DNA from: Lanius collurio
Taxonomy: Eukaryota > Chordata > Aves > Passeriformes > Laniidae
Length of the DNA: 64,000 nucleotides
Direction: 5' to 3'
Assembly (NCBI GenBank): GCA_020086605.1
Contig: JACBWW010000021.1
Location: 252,288-316,287, forward strand
The translations under genes were made by a program, and so were the position numbers. Under the pieces are notes generated by a model that worked only from the letters and a program-made list of their open reading frames with translations, was not told where the DNA came from and ran no database searches. Below are positions 35,460 through 46,339 of this stretch, one piece after another; the stretch's first letter is position 1; each line of letters starts with the position of its first letter.

Positions 35460-36775
35460 AAAGAGGACTGGTCACTGGTGGTATATTTATATATCGATAC
35501 AAATAAAAACAACTCCCAAAAAAGTAACAACAAAAAGGTTTCTCTGAGAGCAAAATAGGAACATTTACAAATACTTCTGGCTCTGGCTTGGATCAAGTTA
35601 ATGTTAAATACAAAAAAAAAAAACAAACACAAAAAAACCCCAAAAGAAAACAAAAGAAAAACTCCCAAACCCTGTGTCCCCCTCCCCCAAGATTATAAAA
35701 AAATAAGAATATACACATTCAAAGAGCTTATTACAGTATAAAGTTGGGGAGGCCCAGGCCGTGGTGGGGGCTGTGGCTGGGGCAGAGGCTCATTGCCTCT
35801 CCAGCATTTGGGGTTTATTCTTGCTCAGCGCTTTCCCAGCCCATGACTCAACTCAGGGCTGGGCCTGCGGGTTCCCAGTGGCAGCTTGGGAAAGCCGGGC
35901 AACCTGGAGAGCCGGTCAGTCGCCATGTCCCCATCACCTCGTACCTAGTGACTCCCACAGTGGCACCCAAGGGGCAGGGGATGCCTGTGAGCTCAGCACC
36001 CCCCGGACAACCCAATCCTCCAGATCCTCCCAGGAGCAGAGCTGCTATCTCCACAGGGAAGATGGGACAAAGAAACAGGGGGGACACCATCAAGCATCCT
36101 TGTGCCTCCAGTGGGACAGGCACAGGAGTGGGTACTGGGTCCCAGTGCTGCGCATGAGGTGAAATAAGGGGAAGGGAGAAGACAAGACAGAGCCAGGACC
36201 AAACTCACCGCTCCAGAGATCACAGCAGTGAGATGGCAGGACAGCGGGGACCCTTGGGAGCTGCTAAAGGGGAGGTTGTATATATGTATCTATATAATAG
36301 CCGGGGGGTCACAGCGGGGGTATATTATATACACACATACATACAGACACACAGATGGAGCATCAGGCGAGACCAAAGCATGTGCCTCCTCCTCAGCCCC
36401 AGGACTGGGAATATATTCCCTAGGACTTTGCAAAGCCCCTCTCTAGGTACATCTTAGGTGGTCCCAACAATAAAAAAAAAAAACCAAAAACAAAACAACC
36501 CCCCCCTCCCAAAAACCCCAACAACTTGAAGAGAAGACAAACCACCTTCCCAACCAACCAAACCCAACCACAACACGACGGGGAGGAGTGAGAGCCCCTT
36601 CCCGTGCCAGTGAGTGGCAGCCACTGTTTGGGTCGAATAAGGCACAGTTCCATAGCAGTGCTGAGGTGCTCCAGCACTGCCGCTCCCATGGCTCTGCTGA
36701 GTCCTGGCGGGCACCAAGGCGGCTCAAGCAGCCCCCGAGGATGGGCAGGGGGGGTCTGCAGGGAGGCAGCGGGTC
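35460..36775 (-). other. PTPN9: PTPN9 3' untranslated region (end uncertain)
   Basis: Follows the PTPN9 stop. An AATAAA is at 35819-35814 on the minus strand, about 960 nt past the stop. Beyond it lies T-rich, UTR-like sequence to about 35460 (minus strand), so a longer form is possible. A/C-rich low-complexity sequence occurs at 36470-36560. Confidence 0.5.
35814..35819 (-). other. PTPN9: Candidate polyadenylation signal AATAAA for PTPN9
   Basis: The only canonical hexamer on the minus strand that I found in the 1.3 kb after the PTPN9 stop. Confidence 0.45.
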
Positions 36776-37002
36776 TCAGTGCCCTGGCGAGCTCTTCTCC
36801 TGGGCGGCCCGGCTGTGGTTGGTGAGCAGCAGGCCCTCACGCTGGGCGTGCTCGAGGATGGCGGTGTAGCAGAAATAATACTGCTCGGGGGTCTGGATGC
36901 TGAAGGCGCGCTGGGTTCGCATGCGCAGCACCGTCTGGTAGATGTTCAGAGTGCCCACGTCCTGCAGCTGTGACAGGCAGATGTCCAGTGCGCAAAAGGT
37001 AC
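36776..37002 (-). CDS. PTPN9: PTPN9 coding exon 13 (C-terminus)
   Basis: 227 nt, acceptor CGTCCCTAG. It encodes TFCALDICLSQLQDVGTLNI, the Q-loop (SIQTPEQYYFCY), and a divergent tail ending EKSSPGH before TGA at 36778-36776. The last 20 residues differ most from mammals. Confidence 0.96.
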
Positions 37003-40000
37003 CTAGGGACGACGATGGCGATGGCATCAGACACCAAATGGCACCATCACTGCCCCTTGTGAGAATTGGGGTGGTGGTGCTCAGCCCCCCACCAATCTCC
37101 CATGGGCATCTGGGAACTTTTCCCAGGTCTGATAGTTGTGGGAAGTCCTGAGGACACGTGTCTCAGGTCAACAGTGGGTGTCCGGGATGGAAATGCCCCA
37201 GGGAAGCTGGACTTTTCACCCCACCACCCCCAAACCCCCCCTCTGCCCATTACCTGTCCGGCCAATGCCAGCGCTGCAGTGCACCACAACTGGGGGTCCC
37301 CCAGGGTGGCCCTTGAAGCGAGGCCCCAGGGCGCTGACAGCCACCCTCTGCTGCTGCTTCACGGCCCCCAAAAAGTCAATGAGAGTCGCAGCGGAAGAGG
37401 GGACGCCATAATCTGGCCAGCTCAGGTACTGGAAGTGGGACACCAGCCGCCGCTCCCTGGTCTGGGAAAAGCAGGGGGGTTAGACCCTCTTTCCTCCTCT
37501 GACCCCTGGTGCCCCCATGCCATTCCCCCAGCCAGGCAGCTGTGGCCACGCACCTCTGAGCTGTGGATCTCCAGGATGGTTTTCTTGTAATGGTTGAGGT
37601 TTTCTACGCCCAGGTTGGTGATGGTCAGGGCCCCAAAGCACACTTGGAAATCCTTCTCCAGGGGCCAGTACTGGCCGCACTTCCTCCTGCCTCCTTCCTC
37701 CAGCCTAGGAGCAGGACAAGGACAGGCAGGTAATGTCCTCCTTGCCCTGCCTGGGACATCTCCTATGCCACCCAGCCTTGGTCCTTTGGGGATCTCGCAG
37801 GGACCAGTCTGTCCTTGACCCAATGTTCCCCCTCTGTGGGGCTCTGGCTGGCACCACTGCTGCAGGATCACTGCACCAAGCCCAGCACTGCTCACCACAC
37901 ACCAAAAGTGCTCATTTTGCACAGAAAAAGAGGGCTGTGTCCCTCCATGAGCACTCACCGGGTTGTCATCACAATCACCAGGACATTCTGCTCCCACACC
38001 ATGCGCCAGAAGTCACCGTAGGTGTTTTCTAGAGGCCCTGCAGGGACAACACAGACATCAGTCCAAAACCTCACGGATTTGGGCAACTCCTTTCCCAGCT
38101 GCATCCACCAGCCCCTCATCACCCCCACAGAGAACCACAGCCCCTTCCTGTAGCAGCTGACCCAGGTGTGGATTGACGAACACCACCCAGAGCTGTCATT
38201 GATTGCCGCCCCCAGCACCAAGTCCATATGGCTCAGCGCTGATCCTGCCTCTCTGCTCATCCCTGGGCAGATGGGGAAAGTCCAGAGCTGGGATAGGGGC
38301 AGGGAGAGAGCTGCTATCGTGGATGGAGGAAGATGGATTCCCTTGCTCTCTCCCAGGAAAAACTTCAATCCACTAGCTGGAGACTGGGAAGGGAATAAAT
38401 ACATGTAGGGAGGGGTAAATACACCCTGAGAGAGGAGGGACCTGGTGGGCAGTGCCCTGCTCCCGGGATGTCCTCATGGCCAGGGGCTGACACTGGGCAG
38501 AGAGGTGGAACCCACGGGTGCATCAGGAGCAGATCAACCCCTTGTTGGCTCAGCCATACCCTGAGTGCCAATGTAAGCATTCCTCTGCTTGTAGCCATCC
38601 ATGAAGCTCGCATTGATGTAGTCAGTCAGCTGCAGGGAGAAAAGCACGGATGAGATAAGGCCTCCAGAACGCCGTGTCTGGGACAGCTGGGCCAGCTTCG
38701 CACAGGACTGTGAGTTTCCATCCTGGGCTGGCTCACCTCTGGGCGGCTGTACGGCTTCGCCAGCTTGACACGGGTTTGGTCCAGGCAGGGCACGTCCCCG
38801 TACCGGTTCTTGTCCTGGTTGTAGGGTGCCCTGGGAGGCGGAGCAGAGGGAAGCAGGGATGTAATGCAGGCAAGGCAAAGGCAGCACTCCTCCCTCTGTG
38901 CAAGCCTCTGGGGCCCGTAGCCTGGGCTCTGCTGCCATCACCTGGCCAAAGCCTTGGGAAGCAGAGTCCCGGCCAGGTCCCGGTCCCTGCTGTCCTCTGC
39001 AGCTCCCTTCTACCCCCAGAGGCTGCAGGACTCACAAAGCGGGCTCATGCCATCCCTAGGGCGGGGTTCTCTGTTGCTAACCCAAAGCACCACACCCTGA
39101 AGAGGCCGATGGACCACCACCCAGCAGCAGAAGCGTGGGGAGGGGGAGCACGCAGCTTTTTGGGGTGAGAGGGACACTTGGCTCCCTCCCACTGACTCAC
39201 AAAGAGCAGACGAAGGTGCCGGCCGGGCTCCTGCGCCGAATGTCTTCGTACTCCTCATAGATGCCACGTTTCTGCTTGTGGCTGACGTGATCCAGCAGCT
39301 CCTGGAGGGTGACGGATTTGGGCCCGGGGACATGGACAGAGCCGTTATCTTTGGGGGCCGCCAGCGGCACCAGGATGAGCTCGTCCAGGGGGTCGGGGTG
39401 CCCGTTCTGCTGGGGCAGGAACCGGCAATTCCAGTTCAGAGGGTCCAGTTTGAGCAACCCTCCAAGGTACTCGGGGAGGCATTCCCGGGGCAGGTGTTCC
39501 TTCAGCTCCGACATCTTCACCATCTGCACCTGTGAGAGGAATAGGAAAGGCAGGGGTGACTCCAAGAAGGTCAGAGAGAATTTGCTGGGGATGGGGACAG
39601 GGATGCCAAAGGTCTGGTGCTCAGCAGCTTCCAGCAAATGGGGGTGAATGGCACAAGCTGTTCCACCACCCTGTCCCAAATGGAAAGCAGCCTCAGCCTT
39701 GCCTGCCGAGGGTCCTGTGCCAGGAGAGTCCCATGCCAGGAGGGTCCCCACTCACCCGCTCCCGCAGCTTCTCCTTCAGCAGCAGGCTGATGATGGAGTA
39801 GGGCACGCGGAACCACATGGGTGCTCCCACGATGAAAACCTTCTTAAGCCGAGCTGGGAAGGCACCCTGTGGGCATGAGGAGGCAGTCAGATCCACTCTG
39901 CTGTGGCAGGGGACATATCACAGCAGAGGTGACAATCAGCAAAGGGATGCAATGGCAGTGCTACATCTGAAGCATGCCTTGCACGCTCACAGCTGTGCTT

Positions 40001-43000
40001 GTTTTTATGAGTTGATAAGGAAACAAATTACTTCCTTGGAATTAGGTAGGCAGAGGGTTTGGCTTCGCGGGGGAGAGGTGAAGACTGGGAACGGGGATTA
40101 TGCAAAGAACACACCCCAACCAGTATTTACTGTTATTGCTTTTTTTTCCAAAGAAGGGAGGAGGCACCAAATGCCAGCACAATTAAAAAATAATTTGCAT
40201 CTGTTTTCCCAAAAGCACTGCCAGCAGCTGTGAGAGGAATCCAGCCTGGGGACAGCTGATCCCTCCCTCCCGCCCGACACCGCAGCCACAGCCGGGTCCA
40301 GCCTGGCAAGTTGCCAGCGCCTTCCCGAGGTCCTGCAGGACTGGAGCTGGTGCTCTTCAGCTGAGACGTGGTCAGCGTGGTCTGGGGTGAAAATTGATGC
40401 CAAAACCACAGAACTTATGGTTCTTGGTGAGCAAGTGGCCCACACACTGTCCCCAGAAACCAGTTAACCCCCAGGCACCACCTTGAGCAGATTGAGGATC
40501 TTCTTGCTGAGGTCCAGCTCGAAGTTGGTGTACTGTGACCCTGCCATGTCATAGATGAACACCAGCCCATTCCTTTGCGTCTCAAAGCTGAGAGGAGGAA
40601 AAGAACAACGTCAACCCCACAACACGCAACCACCTGGCTCCTGCATCAGCAGCTCTGACCCACACTGATCCCCAAAAAACCCTTCCCACGCTTTCAGAGG
40701 GACTCACAGACCCAAACCTTGCTTCTGCACTTCCCAGCTGCTACACCGCCTCTTCCTACAACCCTCATTTAAGCCTGACTCGTGCCTTAAGCCTGTCTCA
40801 GCAACATCACCCATACTGGGTAAGGTCAAAACCAGAAAGAACCCAGCAGGATAAATGGCAGGGGAATGTCCTGGGTTTATATTTTTGGCAGGGCTCACGT
40901 TACGTCTGGCTGATGGTGGGGCTGCCTCCTCCCCAGCCAAAGCCTGCAGGAATCTAGGGCTTTGCTAAACTGAACCCAGGGCGTGGACAGGACAAAGCTG
41001 CAAAATGCCTGGTTCAGGGCTTGGGGGATTTTGTTCCCCTGCTGAACGACTCCATAAGGAGGACAGGCTGAGGTTCAAAGCAGGGAACTTCAAGCCACTG
41101 GGACCAGGGACCTCCCTGGGAGGGAAGGGGCTCCCCGAGAGCCCTACAGTGTGAGACAGGGTACCTCTGCAGAGGCAAGCTCACCTCTCCACAGCTCGGT
41201 CCAGCAGGTAGAAGAGTGCCTGGAGCACGACATGCTGCACGCTCTTGCTGGGGTGGTGCAGCTTGGCTGTGAATAGGGCGATGGAGGCTCCCGAGGGGTC
41301 CCGCACGCTCTGCCGAGGGAACAGGGTCAGGCTCCCACAGCACCCGTGCAGAGCAGAGCTGGGATAAGCCACCCAGCTGGGATAACTCAGCGGGGGAACA
41401 CTCCACCTACCAGAATGGTGAACTTCCCGCTGAGCAGCTCCGAGCGCAGCGGCTCCTCGTGTGGCTTCAGCTTCACAATTCCCTCCTTCAGCCGCGTCTC
41501 CTGCGGGCAGGGAGGAGAGTGACAGGGGGCACAGGCATGGCCCACCTCTGCTCCATGGGATCATCCAAGGGCATCTCTCCTCCGTGGCATCATTTTCCAG
41601 CACATCCCTCAGTAACAGGTAGAGCAGCTTTGCAACACCAGGTTGGAAAAGGCATGCATGGATCTATATCCTTAATATATAGGGAAATGCTCTGTGGGCA
41701 GCACACACCAGCCAGGAGGGCACCCCATGAGCTGCTCCAGAGGAGGGGAAAGGATTGGAATCAACGAGATCTCCATGGTGACCCGCCTTGGCTGAAAAAG
41801 GATTTTCCAGCTGGATAAAACTTGGAAGGGAGAGAGAAAAAGAAAAAAGAGCAGGGGGAGGGTGGTCCTAGGGAGCAGGGATCTCCTGCAGAGCAGGAAG
41901 CCCTTGGCTGGGGGGTTCTGGCCCTCTCACTTACTCGGTAGGAGTGGAAGAGCTCGATGGCCCGCAGGACGTCGAACTTGCGGGCCATGAGGAACTTGAC
42001 AGCCACATTCCAGGAGAGCGGGGACACATTGTACTGGCCTGTCCACTTGTTGATCTCCTCCAGGAACTGCTTGGTTGCCTGTGGGAGAGATCAGGAGCAT
42101 GTGGTGAGACAGGGTGAGAGGAAGAGGAGGAGAAGGACTGCCCGAGAAACATCCCTGGTCATTGTAGAAGCTACAGTCCTCAACAGACCCAGCAGCATCT
42201 TGGGGTGAAGCAAGGAGCTCCACAACAAAAGGGGTAAGGGCAGTGGCAATGGAGATGGCAGAAATGCCACATGGGGAAGGGAGAAAGGGGCGGGAAAAAT
42301 GGAGGCTGGGAGACACTTATGGAAGGGAGAAGGGGAGCAAAAGGAGATTTTTACAGGCAACAAACTTCCATTCACACACAGCATCCCCAGCACAGCCTCA
42401 TCAGCTGGCAGTGGCCTCCTGGAGCTGCAGCTCCACCATGGAGCAGCGAACTTGGCTGTGGGAACATAGGTAATGAAATGGAGGGCTGACGCTTCGACCT
42501 GCTACCACACACGGATCAGCTCGCCCAGTAACACCAGTTCGACATGTACATGGAGGACCAGGAGGGTCCCAGGACACAGCTTTGCCTTCTGCTGTGGATT
42601 GATCCCCTGTCCCACACAGGAACCCCAAGAGAGACGGGGTAGTGTAGCCCAGCCTTCCACCACATCCTGCTCACAGGATGCAGGCAGGATGGAGGGAGAC
42701 ACCAAAATGCCTTGCTCCCACCCAGGCACATGCCAAAATGAAACAGCTTCCATCCTCCCTAGAGTGAAGGATGGCAATGCGGTCCAAAGAGGAGGAGGAG
42801 GGACAGGGAGTGCTGACGGCTGGCTCTGGGAGCAGGGAGCACAGGCAGGCGGTGGTGTAGGATGTCAGGCAGCGGCACGAAGTTATTGGGAGCTATTCAG
42901 AGTTACTGGGAGCTACTGAGCCAGAAAAGCTTGTCGGTGTTAATGACTTCCGACAGGAGGAAGCGAAGGGCCGGGGTTTATCGGCAGCGCGAGGCTCGGC

Positions 43001-45665
43001 AGGGACATCGAGGCCCTCTCATGGGATGAGCCAAAGGAGCCCAGCTCATCCCAGGGGTCTCTCTCCCGGTGCACTGCAGCCAGGAGCTCCCTAACTTGGT
43101 CCCAGAGTTGCACAAAGCAGCCAGACAAGCACCACAGGAAAATAAATGGGGCAATACAGGAACCATCTTCAGACTTAACACAACACACATCCACACATAT
43201 AGGAATATATCCTATCCATAAACATATCCTATCCAATATATCCTGGGCAGGCCTCCAAGGCACCCAAAATCCAGGGCTGCAGATGCAAACCCAAAATAAC
43301 AGTGAAGATGATCCCTCCCCAGCATGCGCAGGATGGTCCACGTATGGGAGTGAGCACCAGGCACAACTCCCACTGCCCTCAGACAGTGACCAGAGCCGAC
43401 ACCGCAGCCTGAGATGGCAATGATATCCTAAGATGATGGGAAGGGCATCCCCAGATGATGGCAAGAGGGGCCCAAAGGGCATGATGGCAATGAAGAGAGG
43501 ATGAAACCTGTGGCTTAGGTCTCCCTCCTCAACATCTAACCCGTCACACTTCACACAATCCTATTTCTAGCATCCGTCACGAGGGATGACGGGCTTTTTG
43601 CAAGGGGAAGATGCACAAGAACAAGTGCTGGCTTTGCAGGCAGCTCAGCCATGAATTCTAGCTTTCCCTGGGAACATAACCAAATTCCAAACTTACCAGT
43701 GCCACCATTTGACAGCAGGAAGCAGGGTGTTATGGAGCTGAACATCAATGCCAGCCATAGCTCTGCCCACTTTGCGCACTCCACCGGGTCTTGTCATCAT
43801 TCCTAGCCCCAATCCCACATGGATTTATACAGGTGTCAATCCCGGGGGAGCAGGGATTGCTCCATGTGCCGAAAACAAAGCCCGTGACCCAGAGCTGCAG
43901 CAAGAAGCCCTGTTTCGGCAGCACTGCGAGCGAAATTGTCCGTGGCCAGGCATTTGGAACAATGCTGGTCTTTGGAGTGCTGGCGTCATCCACATCCCCG
44001 CTCCGCTGGAGCGGGGTGGTGACAAATCCACCGCTGCCAGAATCCGGGGGTTCTTCCAGCCTCCCCTCCCCCAGGCAGCAAACCTACCCTCCTTCTTCAG
44101 CGTGGGGAAGTGGGGGATAAATCTGAGAAAATTGCAGCTGGGCTGAAAACCCTCAAGGAAAAATGGCTTGGCTCCTCGGGGATTAGGCTAGGGAGGAAAC
44201 TGCAGAAAGCCAGCAGAAGAGATGTCCCAAGGCTGGCCTAAGAGGAGAAGAGTGAATTTTCTCCTGGCTTGCTGTCGGTAACAGGGGAGAGTGGAAGAAA
44301 TCTTGATAGTCCTGAGAAGGATGAAGGGGTGGCAGGAAGGGCATGTTACAGCCCAAACCACCACCTACCCGCAAAAAAGAAGGAAACTTCCATTATTTTG
44401 GCTTCCAAACCACCAAGGGAAGCACCAAAGGGAGCCTTCCCTACACCAAGCTGATGACCCAAACCTGGAGCCATTACTGTAAACATCTCTTCACCTTCTC
44501 CATCCAATATTCCCACACAAACCAAGCATCTCAGATCCTCCTCCTGGGACGCTGCTCCCACTGCAAACCAGCCTTCCCTGCCACTGCAAGCTCTCCAAAA
44601 AGCCTGCTTCTGGAAGCTTTGCCCCCTCCATGACACAGGAAATCTCAGGCACCTGGAGGGACAGAGGGCAAGAACACTCCCCATTCCTTGGGATTTTATC
44701 ACGCTGGAGAGAGCAGTACTGCTCCTAGGAGGAAAAAGCCCGGTAGCTCTGCATTTGCTGAGCACCAGCGCAGGCTGCAGGAGGGGCTCTTCCATGGAGG
44801 TTTTGAGAACACGGCATCTCCGTCCCAACCCTCCTAAACCTCCCTGTAGAAACGAAGCATTTTTAAAGGAGAAAACCCACCAGCCAACCAGCGGGAAAAC
44901 CGACCATTTTGGAAAGAAACGGGACCTCTTGCCTTCGCACTGCAGCCCTCAGCGCCACCAAGGTGGCCAATGTGACAGCCCGAGGGGGCAGAGGGAGGCC
45001 GGCAGCTTGCCCAGTCCCACTCCCAGGCTCCACATCCCCATCCAGAGGGAAGCCCAGCGGCCGCGAGTGGGCAAGCCTGGGGAAGAGGACAAAGGAGGGG
45101 GGCAGGCAGGGATCGTTCCGGCCACCCGAGGCGCCCCGGCCGGCTCGTGGGCCCCGTTCCCCGAGCCCAGCAACATCCTCCCGCGGTGACGCAAGGCCGG
45201 CGGAGGAAGCCGGGACGTCACGGGAGGCCTGGGGCGTGGGAAGCGCGTGTACACGCATCCCCACGCATCATCCCCACGGCAGGGAGGCCTGCCAGCAGGG
45301 ACACGCTGCTCTGGGGACGGGGGACCCACGCCCCAGCACCCACGGCACGGAGCTTGCGAGGGCTCCCGGGGAGCGGGAAGGCTGGGGCGGGTTGCGGTGG
45401 ATGGGGGTTGTAGGGTGGGTGCTGCGTGGGTTGGGAGGCTGCAAGGATGGGGGGCTTCCGGGGGGGGGTGGGGTTGCGGGGGGGGAGGCTTCCCATCGGG
45501 AGAACCGCCTCGCTGGGAAGAAACAGCCTTGCAAACTGGGGGTAGCCAAAAAACGATGGGAAAGGAGCGGTGGGGGGAAGGAACCCCCGGGGTCCTGCCC
45601 AGCCCGGGGAAGGGGAGCCCGGCGGGACCTACCTGCTCCTCCTCGGCGCTGAGCTCCGCGGCCAT
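36776..45665 (-). CDS. PTPN9: PTPN9 (PTP-MEG2), Sec14-domain protein tyrosine phosphatase (13 coding exons)
   Basis: PTPN9 is a cytosolic, vesicle-associated protein tyrosine phosphatase. Its N-terminal CRAL-TRIO/Sec14 domain binds phosphoinositides, and it dephosphorylates substrates such as NSF during secretory vesicle fusion (family knowledge). Thirteen exons with matching phases give 1767 nt, 588 residues; the human protein has 593. The CRAL-TRIO part spans about residues 20-235. The PTP domain spans about 295-570, with KNRY at 320-323, the WPD loop (Asp461), the signature HCSAGIGRTG (Cys506, Arg512) and Q-loop Gln550/Gln554, so it should be active. Exons (plus coordinates, 5' to 3'): 45633-45665, 41935-42078, 41411-41500, 41185-41309, 40482-40587, 39756-39866, 39201-39529, 38737-38830, 38560-38629, 37959-38037, 37554-37704, 37254-37461, 36776-37002. 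The N-terminus MAAELSAEEEQ aligns with an internal Met of the human protein. Confidence 0.97.
37254..37461 (-). CDS. PTPN9: PTPN9 coding exon 12 (WPD loop and catalytic Cys)
   Basis: 208 nt, acceptor TTTTCCCAG, donor GACAG|GTAATG. It encodes FQYLSWPDYGVP (general acid Asp461) and the P-loop VVVHCSAGIGRT (nucleophile Cys506, Arg512). Confidence 0.97.
37554..37704 (-). CDS. PTPN9: PTPN9 coding exon 11
   Basis: 151 nt, acceptor GCTCCTAG, donor TCAGAG|GTGCGT. It encodes LEEGGRRKCGQYWPLEKDFQ, with KCxxYWP, through KKTILEIHSSE. Confidence 0.96.
37959..38037 (-). CDS. PTPN9: PTPN9 coding exon 10
   Basis: 79 nt, acceptor TCCCTGCAG, donor CCCG|GTGAGT. It encodes PLENTYGDFWRMVWEQNVLV and IVMTT, the DFWRMVWE motif of PTP domains. 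Confidence 0.96.
38560..38629 (-). CDS. PTPN9: PTPN9 coding exon 9
   Basis: 70 nt, acceptor CCCTGCAG, donor CAGG|GTATGG. It encodes LTDYINASFMDGYKQRNAYI, the DYINASF core motif of classical PTPs. Confidence 0.96.
38737..38830 (-). CDS. PTPN9: PTPN9 coding exon 8
   Basis: 94 nt, acceptor CCTCCCAG, donor CAGAG|GTGAGC. It encodes APYNQDKNRYGDVPCLDQTR, containing the phosphotyrosine-recognition KNRY loop. Confidence 0.95.
39201..39529 (-). CDS. PTPN9: PTPN9 coding exon 7
   Basis: 329 nt, acceptor CTCTCACAG, donor CTTT|GTGAGT. It encodes VQMVKMSELKEHLPRECLPE, a variable linker with SVHVPGP, and the start of the PTP domain (KQKRGIYEEYEDIRRRSPAG). Confidence 0.95.
39756..39866 (-). CDS. PTPN9: PTPN9 coding exon 6
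   Basis: 37 codons, phase 0, acceptor TGCCCACAG, donor GCGG|GTGAGT. It encodes GAFPARLKKVFIVGAPMWFR to KEKLRER, the end of the Sec14 fold. Confidence 0.96.
40482..40587 (-). CDS. PTPN9: PTPN9 coding exon 5
   Basis: 106 nt, acceptor CCTCTCAG, donor AAG|GTGGTG (a weak donor). It encodes FETQRNGLVFIYDMAGSQYT and KKILNLLK of the CRAL-TRIO domain. Confidence 0.94.
41185..41309 (-). CDS. PTPN9: PTPN9 coding exon 4
   Basis: 125 nt, acceptor CCTCGGCAG, donor GAGAG|GTGAGC. It encodes SVRDPSGASIALFTAKLHHP to LDRAVE in the lipid-binding lobe. Confidence 0.95.
41411..41500 (-). CDS. PTPN9: PTPN9 coding exon 3
   Basis: 30 codons, acceptor TGCCCGCAG, donor ATTCTG|GTAGGT. It encodes ETRLKEGIVKLKPHEEPLRS and ELLSGKFTIL. 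Confidence 0.95.
41935..42078 (-). CDS. PTPN9: PTPN9 coding exon 2
   Basis: 48 codons, acceptor TCTCCCACAG, donor CCGA|GTAAGT. It encodes ATKQFLEEINKWTGQYNVSP to ELFHSYR, the CRAL-TRIO N-terminal helices. Confidence 0.96.
42079..45632 (-). other. PTPN9: PTPN9 first intron (non-coding interval)
   Basis: 3.6 kb. I see no exon. Small tandem repeats occur at 42878-42921 (about 22 bp, two imperfect copies of GTTAYTGGGAGCTAY) and at about 43206-43240 (ATATCCTATCC-type copies). The right third is CpG-rich and contains a strong G-run cluster at 45449-45485. Confidence 0.6.
45449..45485 (+). promoter_or_regulatory. Potential G-quadruplex cluster
   Basis: G runs of 6, 9, 4 and 8 separated by 5, 1 and 4 nt, about 150 bp inside PTPN9 intron 1 on the strand opposite to the gene. 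This satisfies the usual G-quadruplex pattern; function is inferred only. Confidence 0.7.
45633..45665 (-). CDS. PTPN9: PTPN9 coding exon 1 (residues 1-11)
   Basis: The ATG sits in a good context (GCAGCATGG) inside the CpG island. It encodes MAAELSAEEEQ and ends GAGCAG|GTAGGT. As I recall, the human protein has about ten more residues upstream. Confidence 0.88.
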
Positions 45666-46225
45666 GCTGCGCGCCGGGCCGGGCCGGGCCGAGCCGAGCC
45701 GGGCCGGTCTAGGCGGAGGGCGCCCCGGCGGAGCCCATCCCCGGCGCTGCGGGCACCGGCCCCTCCCGGCGGTAAGGGCGGCTCCGCCCCGGGGGCCCCG
45801 CCGAAAGTGCCGAGAAAATTAAAAAAAAAAAAAGGAAAAAAAAATTTACAAAAATTAAATATCTACATATGTGTATGCGCGTGTGTGTATGTCTGAGCCC
45901 CCCGGGAAGTTTGGCTCGGCCCGGGAGCGCCGCTCGGCTGGGCCGGGCCGAGCCGAGCTCCCGCCCCGCTCCGCTCTGCCCCGGCGGGGGCGGCGGCAGG
46001 AAGCGCCCGCAGCCCCCGGTCCCTCCTCCCCGTCCCCTCCCCGCAGCTCGGCCGACCCCGCAGGGCGGGCGGGGGACAGGAAGCCGTCCCCGGCGGGGGG
46101 GCGAGCGGGGGGCAGCAGCCGGGATGGGGCCGGAGGGGCTCGGTAACCCCCCCGCCGCTCCGCGCCGGCTCCCTCAGCTCCGGTTCCGGCCGCGGCAGGC
46201 GGGAGCACCGCCGCTAAAATGGTGG

Positions 46226-46336
46226 CAGCATCCTCCTCCCTTTGCTGGTGCTGGATAAAATTCCCGGCAGCAGCATCCTCCCTTGCTGTTACTGGATAAA
46301 ATTTCCGGCACAGCATTCTCCCTTGCCGGTATTCCA
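46226..46336. repeat. Tandem repeat, about 40-45 bp, 2.6 copies
   Basis: Copies begin at 46226, 46271 and 46311, each starting CAGCATCCTC or CAGCATTCTC. The first two carry CTGGATAAAATTYCCGGCA; the third is partial. It lies about 560 bp upstream of the PTPN9 start codon, beside the CpG island. Confidence 0.85.
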
Positions 46337-46339
46337 GCC

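Larger units (their letters stand above)
44950..46220 (-). promoter_or_regulatory. PTPN9: CpG island, PTPN9 promoter and first exon
   Basis: Dense CpG sequence surrounds the PTPN9 start codon. Upstream are GGGCC/GAGCC runs at 45675-45708 and a similar GC-rich block at 45918-45958 that can pair with them. No TATA box is evident, as usual for CpG-island genes. Confidence 0.7.

Noticed and set aside
44909..45822. Frames over 190 codons around the PTPN9 first exon
   Set aside because: CpG-island sequence with few stops. Only the 33-nt exon 1 is supported by joining to exon 2.
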